A stretch of 64,000 nt of DNA from an uncultured Eubacteriales bacterium. GTDB lineage: Bacteria > Bacillota > Clostridia > Christensenellales > Borkfalkiaceae. Numbering within the stretch: position 1 is the stretch's first letter; the number at the start of each line of letters is the position of its first letter. A model generated the notes under the pieces. It did not search any database. It worked only from the letters and a program-made list of their open reading frames with translations, and was not told where the DNA came from. The DNA lies in NCBI GenBank assembly GCA_900547645.1, contig URHP01000002.1, forward strand, positions 24,843 through 88,842. The letters are read 5' to 3'. Positions 24,916-33,474 of the stretch are shown here, piece by piece. Position numbers and translations under genes: made by a program.

Positions 24916-25335
24916 ATGACAAAGGTGTTTTTGATCGGAAATCTGACGCGCGATCCCGAACTCAGCGAAACGCCGAGCGGCGTAACGGTATGCCGCTTTG
25001 CCGTTGCCGTGAACAGAGGCTACGGCGATAACCGTGCAACAGATTTCTACAATGTGACCGCATGGCGCAGGCTGGGCGAACAAGTTGCTCAGTACACCAA
25101 AAAGGGCAACAAGATCGCCGTGTACGGCGACCTGCAGATCCGCCAGTACGAGGCGAACGACGGCACCCGCCGCACTTCGGTGGACGTCATCGCGCAGGAC
25201 GTGGAATTCCTGACACCCAGACAGCAGGACGGGGACAGCTTCTACGACGCGCCCGCGGCGAACACCGGCAGCGCGGCTCCCAAAAAGAAGCCCGCGCTCG
25301 AAGCCTTCGACGACGACGGGGACATCCCCTTCTGA
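24916..25335 (+). CDS. ssb: Single-stranded DNA-binding protein
   Basis: 139 residues, starting one base after the rpsF stop. OB-fold: 'VFLIGNLTRDPEL', 'NRGYGDNRATDFYNV', 'YTKKGNKIAVYGDL'. A low-complexity tail ends in 'DDDGDIPF', the acidic tip that recruits repair proteins. The rpsF-ssb-rpsR order is conserved in Bacillota. Confidence 0.96.
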   Translation: MTKVFLIGNLTRDPELSETPSGVTVCRFAVAVNRGYGDNRATDFYNVTAWRRLGEQVAQYTKKGNKIAVYGDLQIRQYEANDGTRRTSVDVIAQDVEFLTPRQQDGDSFYDAPAANTGSAAPKKKPALEAFDDDGDIPF

Positions 25336-25370
25336 CCGGGGCGTTTCAAAACTTATAAGGAGTGATTGAC

Positions 25371-25712
25371 ATGGAAGAGAATACGGTCGTGACGGAACAG
25401 CCCGCACCCGAAGCCGCAGCCCCTGCAGCTCCCGCTCCCGCAGCGGAAGCGCGCGAACAGCGCGGCGAAGTACGCGAGCGTCCCGCAAAGAAAAACTATA
25501 AGCGCCAGAATTATAAGAAGGTCTGCCTTTTCTGCCAGGAAAAGAGCACGATCGACTATAAGGAGACGAACAAGCTCAGAAAGTTCATCAGCGAGGGCGG
25601 AAAGATCCTGCCCCGCCGCATGACGGGTACCTGCGCGAAGCATCAGCGCGAGCTTGCCGTTGCCATCAAGCGCGCCCGCGTTGCCGCTCTTCTGCCCTTC
25701 AAGGCAGACTGA
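25371..25712 (+). CDS. rpsR: Ribosomal protein S18 with Ala/Pro-rich N-terminal extension
   Basis: 113 residues; ATG 25371, eight bases after AAGGAG. About 35 Ala/Pro/Glu-rich residues precede the S18 core, which is longer than the usual 75-90-residue protein. The core has 'KVCLFCQEK' and a later Cys in '[10 protein letters not shown]' (zinc-type), and 'ALLPF' at the end. Confidence 0.94.
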   Translation: MEENTVVTEQPAPEAAAPAAPAPAAEAREQRGEVRERPAKKNYKRQNYKKVCLFCQEKSTIDYKETNKLRKFISEGGKILPRRMTGTCAKHQRELAVAIKRARVAALLPFKAD

Positions 25713-25731
25713 GCCAAACAAAAAACACGAA

Positions 25732-25759
25732 AGACCTCCGTTCCCGGAGGTCTTTTTTT
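25732..25759 (+). terminator. Terminator of the rpsF-ssb-rpsR operon
   Basis: A 9-bp GC-rich stem with a TTCC loop, then a run of T. Confidence 0.92.
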
Positions 25760-25883
25760 GTGCGAAATCATCCGCGCGCCGCGGAAAACCGTCATTCCGA
25801 GCGGTACGCAGTGCAGCGCAAGCTCCCATAACGCCTTATACGGACGTATTTCACTACAAGCAGATGTTCGTAACAGCATATGC

Positions 25884-25907
25884 GCGGCGGGACATTTGTC
25901 CCGCTGC
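25884..25907 (-). terminator. Hairpin downstream of the Sel1-repeat gene
   Basis: A 10-bp stem with a 4-base loop (25884-25893 with 25898-25907). No clear T run on the minus side, so a weak terminator at best. Confidence 0.4.
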
Positions 25908-25954
25908 GCAGCCGACCCGCCTTTGTCCGTCAGACGCGTTGCCGCACATATGCC

Positions 25955-26746
25955 TCATCCCCCGCGGTAGCCGTTCTGCGCAGCGCGCTCCAGCCACAGA
26001 CGCGCCTGTTCTTCATCGCGCGCCACGCCGCAGCCTTCCAGATAACAGCGCCCGAGATTGTGCTGTGCGCCCGCATAGCCGCGCCGTGCCGCCGTGCGAA
26101 AACACCCGAACGCCTTTTTCTCGTTGCGCATGACGCCCTGTCCGAAGCGGAAACAGTAGCCGACGTTGTTCATTGCCTCGATGCTGCCCTTGAGCGCCGC
26201 TTCGCGGAAGCAGCGGAACGCCCGCTTTCTGTTCTTCTCCACGCCTGCGCCGAAATAATAGCAGCTTCCGAGGTCGCACCGCGCCGAAATATCCCCCTGC
26301 TGCGCCGCCTTTTCCAGCCAGCCGACCGCCGCGGACGCGTTGCGTTCCACACCGATCCCGTACAGCAGCGCAAGCGCCGCACGGCGCTGCGCCGGGGCAT
26401 AGCCGTTTTCCGCGGAAAGGCGGAACCACTCGAACGCAGCTTTGTCATCGCGCGCCACGCCGCGCCCTTCGGCATAGCAGTTGCCCAGATTATACTGTGC
26501 GTAAGCATTGCCGCGCCACGCCGCACGGCGGTAATGATCGGCTGCGCGAACGAAATCCCGCACGACGCCCTGCCCCGCTTCATAACAACAGCCCAGACAG
26601 TTTTCCGCATCGGGATGCCCCTTCTGCGCCGCCTGCAGGAAGCATGCCGCCGCCCGCGCAAAGTCCTGCGCCTGATAATACGCGCGTCCCTTTGCGTAAA
26701 TTTCTTCCGCCGCGGGATCCGCCGCGCGTTCCTTCTGTCTTGCCAT
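25955..26746 (-). CDS. Sel1-like repeat (TPR-type) protein
   Basis: 263 residues; the second of two adjacent ATGs (26746) is best spaced from GGGAGG. About six Sel1 repeats, each with 'A..nlG.cY..G.GV.rd...A..wf..AA..G', run from residue 10 to the end. No signal peptide or transmembrane segment. Such solenoids serve as protein-binding scaffolds; the partner is unknown. Own promoter. Confidence 0.9.
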   Translation of the reverse strand: MARQKERAADPAAEEIYAKGRAYYQAQDFARAAACFLQAAQKGHPDAENCLGCCYEAGQGVVRDFVRAADHYRRAAWRGNAYAQYNLGNCYAEGRGVARDDKAAFEWFRLSAENGYAPAQRRAALALLYGIGVERNASAAVGWLEKAAQQGDISARCDLGSCYYFGAGVEKNRKRAFRCFREAALKGSIEAMNNVGYCFRFGQGVMRNEKKAFGCFRTAARRGYAGAQHNLGRCYLEGCGVARDEEQARLWLERAAQNGYRGG

Positions 26747-26792
26747 CATTTCCCTCCCGCGCCCGCCGGCGGGCGCTTCCTTATGCAACTCT

Positions 26793-26821
26793 ATTGTACG
26801 CGACAAACGGACATTTGTCAA
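26793..26821 (-). promoter_or_regulatory. Promoter of the Sel1-repeat gene
   Basis: TTGACA and TACAAT are 17 bases apart on the minus strand. Confidence 0.75.
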
Positions 26822-26874
26822 GATGCGCCGCAAAATTAAGCGCGCCGCACCGCCGCAAACGCCGTGTTTCAAAA

Positions 26875-26906
26875 CTGCGCCCATCCGCACATGCGGATGG
26901 GCGCAG
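26875..26906 (-). terminator. Terminator after lysC
   Basis: A perfect 14-bp stem with an ACAT loop, followed by TTTT on the minus strand. Confidence 0.8.
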
Positions 26907-26916
26907 ATGTGTTGTT

Positions 26917-28233
26917 TTAATCGAAAAATTCCTCGTAGACCGCCTTCAGCGTGCGTTCGTAACTGTCATTATCCACGCCGACGATGATGTTCAGCTCGGA
27001 AGAGCCCTGATCGATCATGCGCACGTTGACGCCCGCACGGGCGATCGCCTCGAACAGTCTTGCACTCGTACCGACGCTGCGCGCCATGCCGTGACCGACG
27101 ACGGCGATGAGCGCAATATCCTGAATGACACGGAGAGAATCGGGGCGGACCGCCTCGCGGATCTCCTCGCAGAGCGTATCCAGCACGCCGTTTTTCAGTT
27201 CCGCACCGTCGATGACAAAGGACATCGTGTCGATCCCCGTAGGGATGTGCTCGAAGGAGATCCCGTGCTTTAAAAGCACTTCCAGCACTTTATACGTAAA
27301 GCCGATCTCGGCGTTCATCAGCGATTTTTCCAAAAAGATGACGGTGAAGTTCTTCTTGCCCGCGATGCCCGTGACGCGTTTTCCGCTGTACGTATAGCGG
27401 GAAGTAGGCACGATCTCCGTCCCTTCGTCCTCGGGGCGGAAGGTGTTCTTGATGCGGATGGGAATGTCTGCTTCGCGCACGGGGAAGATCGCCTCGCTGT
27501 GCAGTACGTTCGCGCCCATGTAGGAAAGCTCCCGCAGCTCCTTGTACGAGAGCGCGCGGATGGGCACGGGATTGTCCACGATGCGCGGATCGCAGGCGAG
27601 GAATCCGCTCACGTCCGTCCAGTTTTCATACAGATCCGCCCCTGCCGCCCGCGCCACGATGGCGCCCGAGACGTCGCTTCCGCCGCGGGAAAACGTCTTG
27701 ACTTTTCCGTTCACGTCCTCGCCGTAGAAGCCGGAAACGACGGCGCGCTTTTTGCCCTTGAGCGCCGCGGCAAGCAGCGCATAGGTCTTTTCGCCGTCCA
27801 GCCTGCCGTCCGCGCCGAACTTGACCACGTCGCGCGCGTCGATAAAGGGTACGTCCAGAAGCTGCGCCATGATGCGCGCGGAGAGATACTCCCCGCGGGA
27901 CGCGCAGAAATCGGGCGTCGCTTCACGCAGGATCTCCGCGCCCGTCTGTGCGAGCAGCGCGTCCACGTCCATGTTCAGCCCGAGTTCCGAGACGATGCCG
28001 CGGAAGCGTTCGCAGATCTTTTCGAATGCCTCCCCCGTTTCGCCGCGCAGGGACACGTTGTCATACGTTTCATACAGAAGATCGGTCACCTTGACGTCGC
28101 CGCTGAACCGCTTGCCGGGCGCGGAAACCACGACGTAGCGACGCGCGGGATCGCTTTCCAGGATCTTGCGCACGCGGAGCATGGTGATGCCGTCCGCCAT
28201 GGAGGTGCCGCCGAATTTACAAACTTTAATCAT
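26917..28233 (-). CDS. lysC: Aspartate kinase
   Basis: 438 residues from ATG 28233, which overlaps the end of the upstream gene. 'KFGGTSMADG' (substrate and ATP site), 'SRGGSDVSGAIVA', 'DVSGFLACDPR', then two ACT domains (about 300-438) that bind the feedback amino acid ('TGIDTMSFVI', 'GMARSVGTSARLFEAI', 'GSSELNIIVGV'). First step from aspartate toward Lys, Met and Thr, so it feeds the thrC product pathway. Last gene of the cdaA operon. Confidence 0.95.
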   Translation of the reverse strand: MIKVCKFGGTSMADGITMLRVRKILESDPARRYVVVSAPGKRFSGDVKVTDLLYETYDNVSLRGETGEAFEKICERFRGIVSELGLNMDVDALLAQTGAEILREATPDFCASRGEYLSARIMAQLLDVPFIDARDVVKFGADGRLDGEKTYALLAAALKGKKRAVVSGFYGEDVNGKVKTFSRGGSDVSGAIVARAAGADLYENWTDVSGFLACDPRIVDNPVPIRALSYKELRELSYMGANVLHSEAIFPVREADIPIRIKNTFRPEDEGTEIVPTSRYTYSGKRVTGIAGKKNFTVIFLEKSLMNAEIGFTYKVLEVLLKHGISFEHIPTGIDTMSFVIDGAELKNGVLDTLCEEIREAVRPDSLRVIQDIALIAVVGHGMARSVGTSARLFEAIARAGVNVRMIDQGSSELNIIVGVDNDSYERTLKAVYEEFFD

Positions 28234-29392
28234 AGCTGATCTCTCTGCCTTCCAGATAGTAACGTTTTTCCTTTGCCTCGCCGAGCGAGAAGGTCTTTTT
28301 GGGGAGGTTGACGCCCCCTTTGAGCGCGGGAAAGAAGTCCTCTTTGTCCATCGCCGCAAGCTGAACGCCGGCGCAGTCCTCCTCCGCCGCACGGCGCGCA
28401 AGCTCCTTGGCGCCGTGCACATAGTCGATCGTTCCGCCGTTCTCCCGCACGAAGCGTTCGCACAGTTCGTCCGTCTTTTTTACGCCCTCCGCACCCGCGG
28501 GAAGCGAGGGGATCAGCACGGTCCCCTCCCTGCGGCACCTGACGTTCTTCATGAAGAAATCGCAGAACGCCTCCGCGTCCACCTCCTTCAAAAGGCGGTG
28601 AATGGGATAGAACACGACGGAGGCGTCGTATAGATTGACGAGCTCCGCAAGCATGAACCGCGCGGGGTGATTGGCAAGCTCCTCTTTTTTCAGCGTCGCC
28701 CTGACGCTCTCCCAATGCGCCTTTGCCGCCGCCACGGAATGGTTGCCGTCCGCCACCGCGAAGACGGGCTCCCCCTTGGCATGCAGCAGCTGTGCCGTTT
28801 CCGCCGCAAGGTCTTCGGGCACGAACCAGCCCGTCACATGTCCGCCGCCCTCCATCAGGTCAAAGTCATACAGCTTTTCCAGCTCCTCGCGCAGCAGCAT
28901 CTTTACCGCTCTGTCCTTTTTGTCGCGGTAAAAGAGAATGGCGTGCGGAAACTCCAAAGGCGCGTTTTTGCGCTCCGCGATGCGGGGCGCAAGGCGCTCG
29001 GGGACGACCTCTTCCGACGAGCGGATGGGCGCGGAGACGCCCGCTTCCGAAGAATACGCCTCGAGATCGATCGCGGCGACGATGCCGCGGCGCGTTCCCG
29101 TGCGCGTCGTGCGCTCGGTGAACACGAACCCGCGCGTCAGCTTGGAGAGCGCGTCGTTTTCGAGCGCCGCGTACATGTTCTCGCGGATGGCGGCGATGCG
29201 TTCCTCGTCCTCTTCGCCGAGAAACGCCTCCGGCAGAATAAAGTTGAGCGTGGAGGGCGCGTCCGCGACGCTGCGCTCCACGCGCTTCCAGTATTCCCTG
29301 TCCGACGTAAACTGATCGCAGGCGATGACCGCCCACGTTTCAAACCCCTCCCGCGGGAGGAGGATGCGCGGGATGCGCAGACAGTTCTTCAT
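28226..29392 (-). CDS. DUF1015 family protein
   Basis: 388 residues; ATG 29392 overlaps the stop of the 35-residue gene. Features of DUF1015: 'RIPRILLPR' start, a central 'PHAILFYRDK', and 'VADGNHSVAAAKAHWES'. Function unproven; the family is common in anaerobes. The linkage to lysC is probably lineage-specific. Confidence 0.85.
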   Translation of the reverse strand: MKNCLRIPRILLPREGFETWAVIACDQFTSDREYWKRVERSVADAPSTLNFILPEAFLGEEDEERIAAIRENMYAALENDALSKLTRGFVFTERTTRTGTRRGIVAAIDLEAYSSEAGVSAPIRSSEEVVPERLAPRIAERKNAPLEFPHAILFYRDKKDRAVKMLLREELEKLYDFDLMEGGGHVTGWFVPEDLAAETAQLLHAKGEPVFAVADGNHSVAAAKAHWESVRATLKKEELANHPARFMLAELVNLYDASVVFYPIHRLLKEVDAEAFCDFFMKNVRCRREGTVLIPSLPAGAEGVKKTDELCERFVRENGGTIDYVHGAKELARRAAEEDCAGVQLAAMDKEDFFPALKGGVNLPKKTFSLGEAKEKRYYLEGREISYD

Positions 29393-29496
29393 ACGGCGTT
29401 GATGACGATGACCGCGGCGACCGCAAGCACGGCGGCAAGCAGTTTCAGCGGAACGTTATGCGTAAACAACTTTCCGAGGTAGGATAAAAATTTCAT
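29389..29496 (-). CDS. 35-residue single-span membrane peptide, CdaR-like stub
   Basis: ATG 29496 lies in the cdaA stop (ATGA) and its own stop overlaps the next start (ATGA); a GGAGG site lies upstream. The sequence is a short amphipathic start, then one membrane helix (15-35), after which the frame stops. It matches the N-terminal anchor of YbbR/CdaR proteins, which normally follow cdaA and control it, but all YbbR repeats are absent. Coupling at both ends argues that it is translated. Confidence 0.65.
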   Translation of the reverse strand: MKFLSYLGKLFTHNVPLKLLAAVLAVAAVIVINAV

Positions 29497-30332
29497 GCCT
29501 TCTTCCCTCCGCTGTTGAATTCCTTCCAATAGTAATCCTTCAGATACCGTTTCAGACTCTCCGAATCGACGTAGCGCGTGATCTCGCCGCGGCGCACATA
29601 GGAGACGATGCCCGTCTCCTCGGAGACGATGATGGTGGACACGTCCGCGACCTCCGTCACGCCGATGCCCGCGCGGTGACGGGTGCCGTAATCCTTGGGG
29701 AAATCCTTCTGCGTGAGGGGCAAAAAGCATCCCGCCGCCTGGATCTTATCCCCGTAGATGATCATGGCGCCGTCATGAAGGGGCGCTTTGGGAATAAAGA
29801 TGCCCTCGATGAGCTGATTGGAAATGTTGGCGTTGAGCGTGACGCCGCTGTCGATGATCTCCTTGGGCAGATTGCCGTTGGAAAGCACGATGAGCGCGCC
29901 CGTGTTGTTCTTGGAGAGGTTCTGCACCGCCTTGACGATGCCCGAAATATATTCGTCCGCACGCGCGCTGACGGCGTTGTTCTTTGCCGCCTGCGCTCCC
30001 GCGACCGAGCCGACTCGCTTCGCCGCGACGTTCCAGATGCTCCGCTTGATCTCCACGCTGAACAGAAGCAGGAAAAAGAGCGACATGAGCATGATGAACA
30101 CGTAGTACACCACGACCGTAAGATGCTCGGAAAAAAGCGTGACCGCGCCCGTACAGACGAGCAGGAACACATAGACGGGGATGAGCTTTTTGGCGTTGTT
30201 CTCATACAAGATCTTCAGAACGAAATAGATGAGCAGGAAGAGAAAGACCGCCTCGATGACGATGATCCAGTTTTGCGAAAAATTCGTAAAAACCGCCTTG
30301 ATCCCCTCCCCCACTTCCTGAGGCGAACGCAA
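29493..30332 (-). CDS. cdaA: Membrane di-adenylate cyclase
   Basis: 279 residues from TTG 30332, eight bases after AAAGGAGG; upstream frame codons run through the promoter. Three membrane helices (about 15-100), then a DAC domain with 'LHDGAMII' and 'RHRAGIGVTE', the catalytic DGA and RHR motifs. It makes c-di-AMP, which controls potassium and turgor in Bacillota. The usual glmM neighbour is not in this window. Confidence 0.94.
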   Translation of the reverse strand: MRSPQEVGEGIKAVFTNFSQNWIIVIEAVFLFLLIYFVLKILYENNAKKLIPVYVFLLVCTGAVTLFSEHLTVVVYYVFIMLMSLFFLLLFSVEIKRSIWNVAAKRVGSVAGAQAAKNNAVSARADEYISGIVKAVQNLSKNNTGALIVLSNGNLPKEIIDSGVTLNANISNQLIEGIFIPKAPLHDGAMIIYGDKIQAAGCFLPLTQKDFPKDYGTRHRAGIGVTEVADVSTIIVSEETGIVSYVRRGEITRYVDSESLKRYLKDYYWKEFNSGGKKA

Positions 30333-30375
30333 TGCTGATTCCTCCTTTCCCCGCGGCGCGGCGGGCTTTTTCACT

Positions 30376-30403
30376 ATTATACAGAATTTGCGTAAAAATG
30401 CAA
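30376..30403 (-). promoter_or_regulatory. cdaA operon promoter
   Basis: TTGCAT and TATAAT are 16 bases apart on the minus strand, just beyond the holA stop. Confidence 0.65.
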
Positions 30404-30426
30404 AGTATTTCTCGGAAAATTTTGGA

Positions 30427-31410
30427 TTATGCAAAAAATATTTCGGCGATCGCGGAAAACAATGCGCCCGTTTTGGCGTAAACGCCGCTCTTTGCGCCGG
30501 ACGAGAGCGCATACAGCCGTTCGTAGAGCGCGCGCACGCGCGCACTCCCCAGTCTGGACGCCGTTTCGCGGTTCTTTTGCACGGCAAACGGTTTGCTCCC
30601 GAGGATTTTTGCGAGTTCCGCGTCCGACCGATCGGATGCGCTCACTTCGCACAGCGTGCGGAAGTGCGAGGTGAGCGCGGCGAGCACGGCGTATTCGTCC
30701 GATCCCTTGGCAAGCATGTCGGAAAGGATCTGAGCAAACTGCGCGAAGCTGCGCCGCGACGCCGCCTGCGTCAGCTCATAGATCTTGTATTCGACGTCCT
30801 TGGCGACATACTCTTCCACCGCGGCGCGCGTGACGGTCCCGTTTTCCCCGAGCACATAGGCGAGCTTCTCCGTCTCCAGCTTCATGCGCGCGGCATCCTG
30901 CGCGCAGTAGCGCACCAGAAGCTGCGCCGCGTCCGCATCCATCTGCAGCCCGCGGCGGCGCGCCACGCCGAACACCCAGCGGGCGAGCGTCTCCTCGTCC
31001 TCGCGGGAACAGTCCACATAGATGACGCCCCCCTTGCGGGAGAGGTTCGCCGTGTTCGCCTTTTTCCCGCTGTTGACGATGACAAACACCGTGGTAGGGC
31101 AGGGATCGGCGCAATACGCCTTCAGATAGGTCTCCCACTCCCGTTCGGTGGGATAGAACTCGCAGGCGCGCACCAGCCGCCGCCCGTCGAGAAAGGGCAG
31201 CGTACCGAGGGCGCGTACAAGCGCCGCGATCCCCTCGCCTTTGAGCGTCTCTCCCTCATAACGGGCGTCGTTGAGCATGGGGTTGGAGATGGCGCACGCG
31301 GCGCGGATGCTCTCCACCGCGTGATCGCGGAAATAGGTCTCCTCCCCTTCGACGACGTAGACGGGCGCGAGCCCCTCTTTGAGACTTTTTGCCAACTGTA
31401 CAAATTTCAT
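30427..31410 (-). CDS. holA: DNA polymerase III delta subunit
   Basis: 327 residues, overlapping comEC by 4 bases. 'YVVEGEETYFRDHAV' start, 'GTLPFLDGRRLVRA', 'LARWVFGVARRRG' and the C-terminal collar helices fit HolA, the wrench that opens the sliding clamp in the clamp loader. comEC-holA order is common in Bacillota. Confidence 0.93.
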   Translation of the reverse strand: MKFVQLAKSLKEGLAPVYVVEGEETYFRDHAVESIRAACAISNPMLNDARYEGETLKGEGIAALVRALGTLPFLDGRRLVRACEFYPTEREWETYLKAYCADPCPTTVFVIVNSGKKANTANLSRKGGVIYVDCSREDEETLARWVFGVARRRGLQMDADAAQLLVRYCAQDAARMKLETEKLAYVLGENGTVTRAAVEEYVAKDVEYKIYELTQAASRRSFAQFAQILSDMLAKGSDEYAVLAALTSHFRTLCEVSASDRSDAELAKILGSKPFAVQKNRETASRLGSARVRALYERLYALSSGAKSGVYAKTGALFSAIAEIFFA

Positions 31411-33410
31411 AACGCCTTGATTATACCATCTTTGAGCAAGTATTTCAAGCGCCCGCCGCCCGTTCCCACGAACAAATCGGCGGAAAGCGCCTCCTCTCCC
31501 CCGAAGGAAAATTCCGCAACGCAGCCCTGCGCCGTCAGCGTCAGCCTGTCGGCGTCCTCATAGAAGAACGCCATGTCCCCGACGGTAAAGGCTTCCCCGA
31601 AGACGACCTCCCTGTGCAGCCCCGTTTGGGCGGGATATGCCGCGCAGATCGTCCGCGCCGGCAGGAACGCCGCCGTATTGACGGCGCGCACCGTCTCCTC
31701 CGTGACGACGGCGACGGCGTCCAGCTCCCCGCCGTAAGTGCGGCGCAGGAAATCTTCGCAGACGGAGAGAGAAACGTCGCCGTCGATGAGCAAAACGGCG
31801 TGAGCGCGCGTCCGCACCAGGACGCACGTGCCCCGGTCCGTGCCCGATACGTCGATGCGGCAGCCCGCATACGACGCATTCTCCAAAAAGACGCACAGCG
31901 CGAACAGCAGTGCAGCCGCGCCGCAGAGCAACGCGCGCATTGCGGGACGCAGGCGCACCCTGCCGCCGAGCGGCACATTGAGCGCGAGCCAGACGCCGGC
32001 TCCCGCGCCCAGAGAGAACCCCGCGAGCACGGCGGAGAAGTCCGCTGCGGAAAAGAGCAGCAAGAGTGCGGACAGCATGCCTTCCGGAAGCGCCAGCAGC
32101 ACGCCCGCCGCAAACGGCAGGGCAAGCGACGCAAGCGCGCACGCGACCAGCGGCAGAAACAGCACGGGCAGCGCGGGAATGACGAGCAGGTTGAGCAGCG
32201 TCCCCCATACCGAAAAATATCCGAACGTCTCCATCATCATGGGGAAGGTAAACAGCTGCGCGGAGACGCCCGACACCAGGCATGCCGCCAGTGCGGACGG
32301 CACGCGAAGACGGCGCAGTCCGCGCGTGAGCGGTTCGGAAAAGAGGGCGATCCCCGCCACCGCGCCGTAGGAGAGGCGGAACCCGACGGAAAAGAACTGC
32401 GCGGGCGAGACCAGCAGCGTCACGGCAGCCGCCAGCGAGAGCGAGGAGAGCTGATCGTACTTTTTGCCGAAAAAGCGGGCTCCGCCCGCAAACGCGCACA
32501 TGAGCAGGGCGCGCACCGAAGAGACGGTAAAGGCGCACATGGCGCAATATCCCGCCGCAAGCAGAAGGGCGGGCAGCGCCGCCCAGCGTCCGAGCGGTCT
32601 GCGCAACAGCAGCACGGCGGCGCCGTATAACATGCCGATATGCAGTCCCGAAACAGCAAACACGTGCGCGATGCCGCCTGTGCGCGTCTCTTCCAGAAAG
32701 CCTGCGTCCATGCTGCGCGCGTTGCCCGTCAGCAGCGCATAGGCGACGTCCGCCGCGTCCTGTTCCATGTTCCCGTGCAGACGGTCATAGAGCGCGCCGT
32801 TCATGCGCAGAAAGATATTGGAGGACGAGCCCGTCCGCTCGTATGCCGCGGGAGACGCGCGATAGCGCAGATCTGCCGCAAAGTCGGAAGCGGCATAGGA
32901 ATCGCCGTTGTGCGGAAGCGGATTGCGTGCAACGGTCGCCGTAAAGGAGAGGATGTCGCCCGCGCGCACGTCCTCGCCGCGAAGCGTGACTTCCATTTTG
33001 CCGCCCACCCGTTCGCCGCCGACGGTCAGCCCGGAGAGCGTTGCGCGCACATAGCCGTTTCCCGCGGCAGCGCTCTCCACCGTCCCCGTCACCGCATACT
33101 CCCCTTCCGCAGGACCGGAGCAAAACCCGGAAGCGGCAAGCTGCATCCCGCCCGCGCCTGCCAGCGCAAAGACGGCAAACACCCCCAGCACGCAGAGCGT
33201 ACGGCGCAGCCGGAAGGGCGGAAGCATCAGCAAAAGAACGAGCACGAACACCGCCGCGCCGGCAAGTTCTCCCATGCCGAACGCGAAGCGGGCATAGAGA
33301 AAGCATCCGCACAGCAGCCCGAGCGCCGCAACGAGAAAGGGGCGAAAATTCAGCCGCGGCAGCCCTTTGCCGCGGCCATGTTCGCGTTCTTTTTCTCCGT
33401 TTGCGGACAT
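31407..33410 (-). CDS. comEC: ComEC/Rec2 DNA-uptake channel with metal-site-less C-terminal domain
   Basis: 667 residues from ATG 33410 (GGAGGGG). Membrane-rich: an N-terminal OB-like region (about 90-190), then the competence channel with 'FAVSGLHIGMLYGAAVLLLRR' and many helices to about 490. The tail (about 510-667) lines up with the ComEC metallo-beta-lactamase domain, but the HxHxDH metal motif is missing ('VVTEETVRAV' stands where it should be). So the channel may lack the nuclease-like activity seen in others. No comEA is adjacent. Confidence 0.88.
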   Translation of the reverse strand: MSANGEKEREHGRGKGLPRLNFRPFLVAALGLLCGCFLYARFAFGMGELAGAAVFVLVLLLMLPPFRLRRTLCVLGVFAVFALAGAGGMQLAASGFCSGPAEGEYAVTGTVESAAAGNGYVRATLSGLTVGGERVGGKMEVTLRGEDVRAGDILSFTATVARNPLPHNGDSYAASDFAADLRYRASPAAYERTGSSSNIFLRMNGALYDRLHGNMEQDAADVAYALLTGNARSMDAGFLEETRTGGIAHVFAVSGLHIGMLYGAAVLLLRRPLGRWAALPALLLAAGYCAMCAFTVSSVRALLMCAFAGGARFFGKKYDQLSSLSLAAAVTLLVSPAQFFSVGFRLSYGAVAGIALFSEPLTRGLRRLRVPSALAACLVSGVSAQLFTFPMMMETFGYFSVWGTLLNLLVIPALPVLFLPLVACALASLALPFAAGVLLALPEGMLSALLLLFSAADFSAVLAGFSLGAGAGVWLALNVPLGGRVRLRPAMRALLCGAAALLFALCVFLENASYAGCRIDVSGTDRGTCVLVRTRAHAVLLIDGDVSLSVCEDFLRRTYGGELDAVAVVTEETVRAVNTAAFLPARTICAAYPAQTGLHREVVFGEAFTVGDMAFFYEDADRLTLTAQGCVAEFSFGGEEALSADLFVGTGGGRLKYLLKDGIIKAL

Positions 33411-33447
33411 GCTCCCCTCCTTTTTCGGTTGCTACGCAAAAACACAC

Positions 33448-33465
33448 CCGCGGACACGCCCGCGG
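33448..33465 (-). terminator. Terminator after the GH31 gene
   Basis: CCGCGG twice with a 6-base loop, then GTGTGTTTTT on the minus strand. Confidence 0.6.
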
Positions 33466-33474
33466 CGTTTCCGA

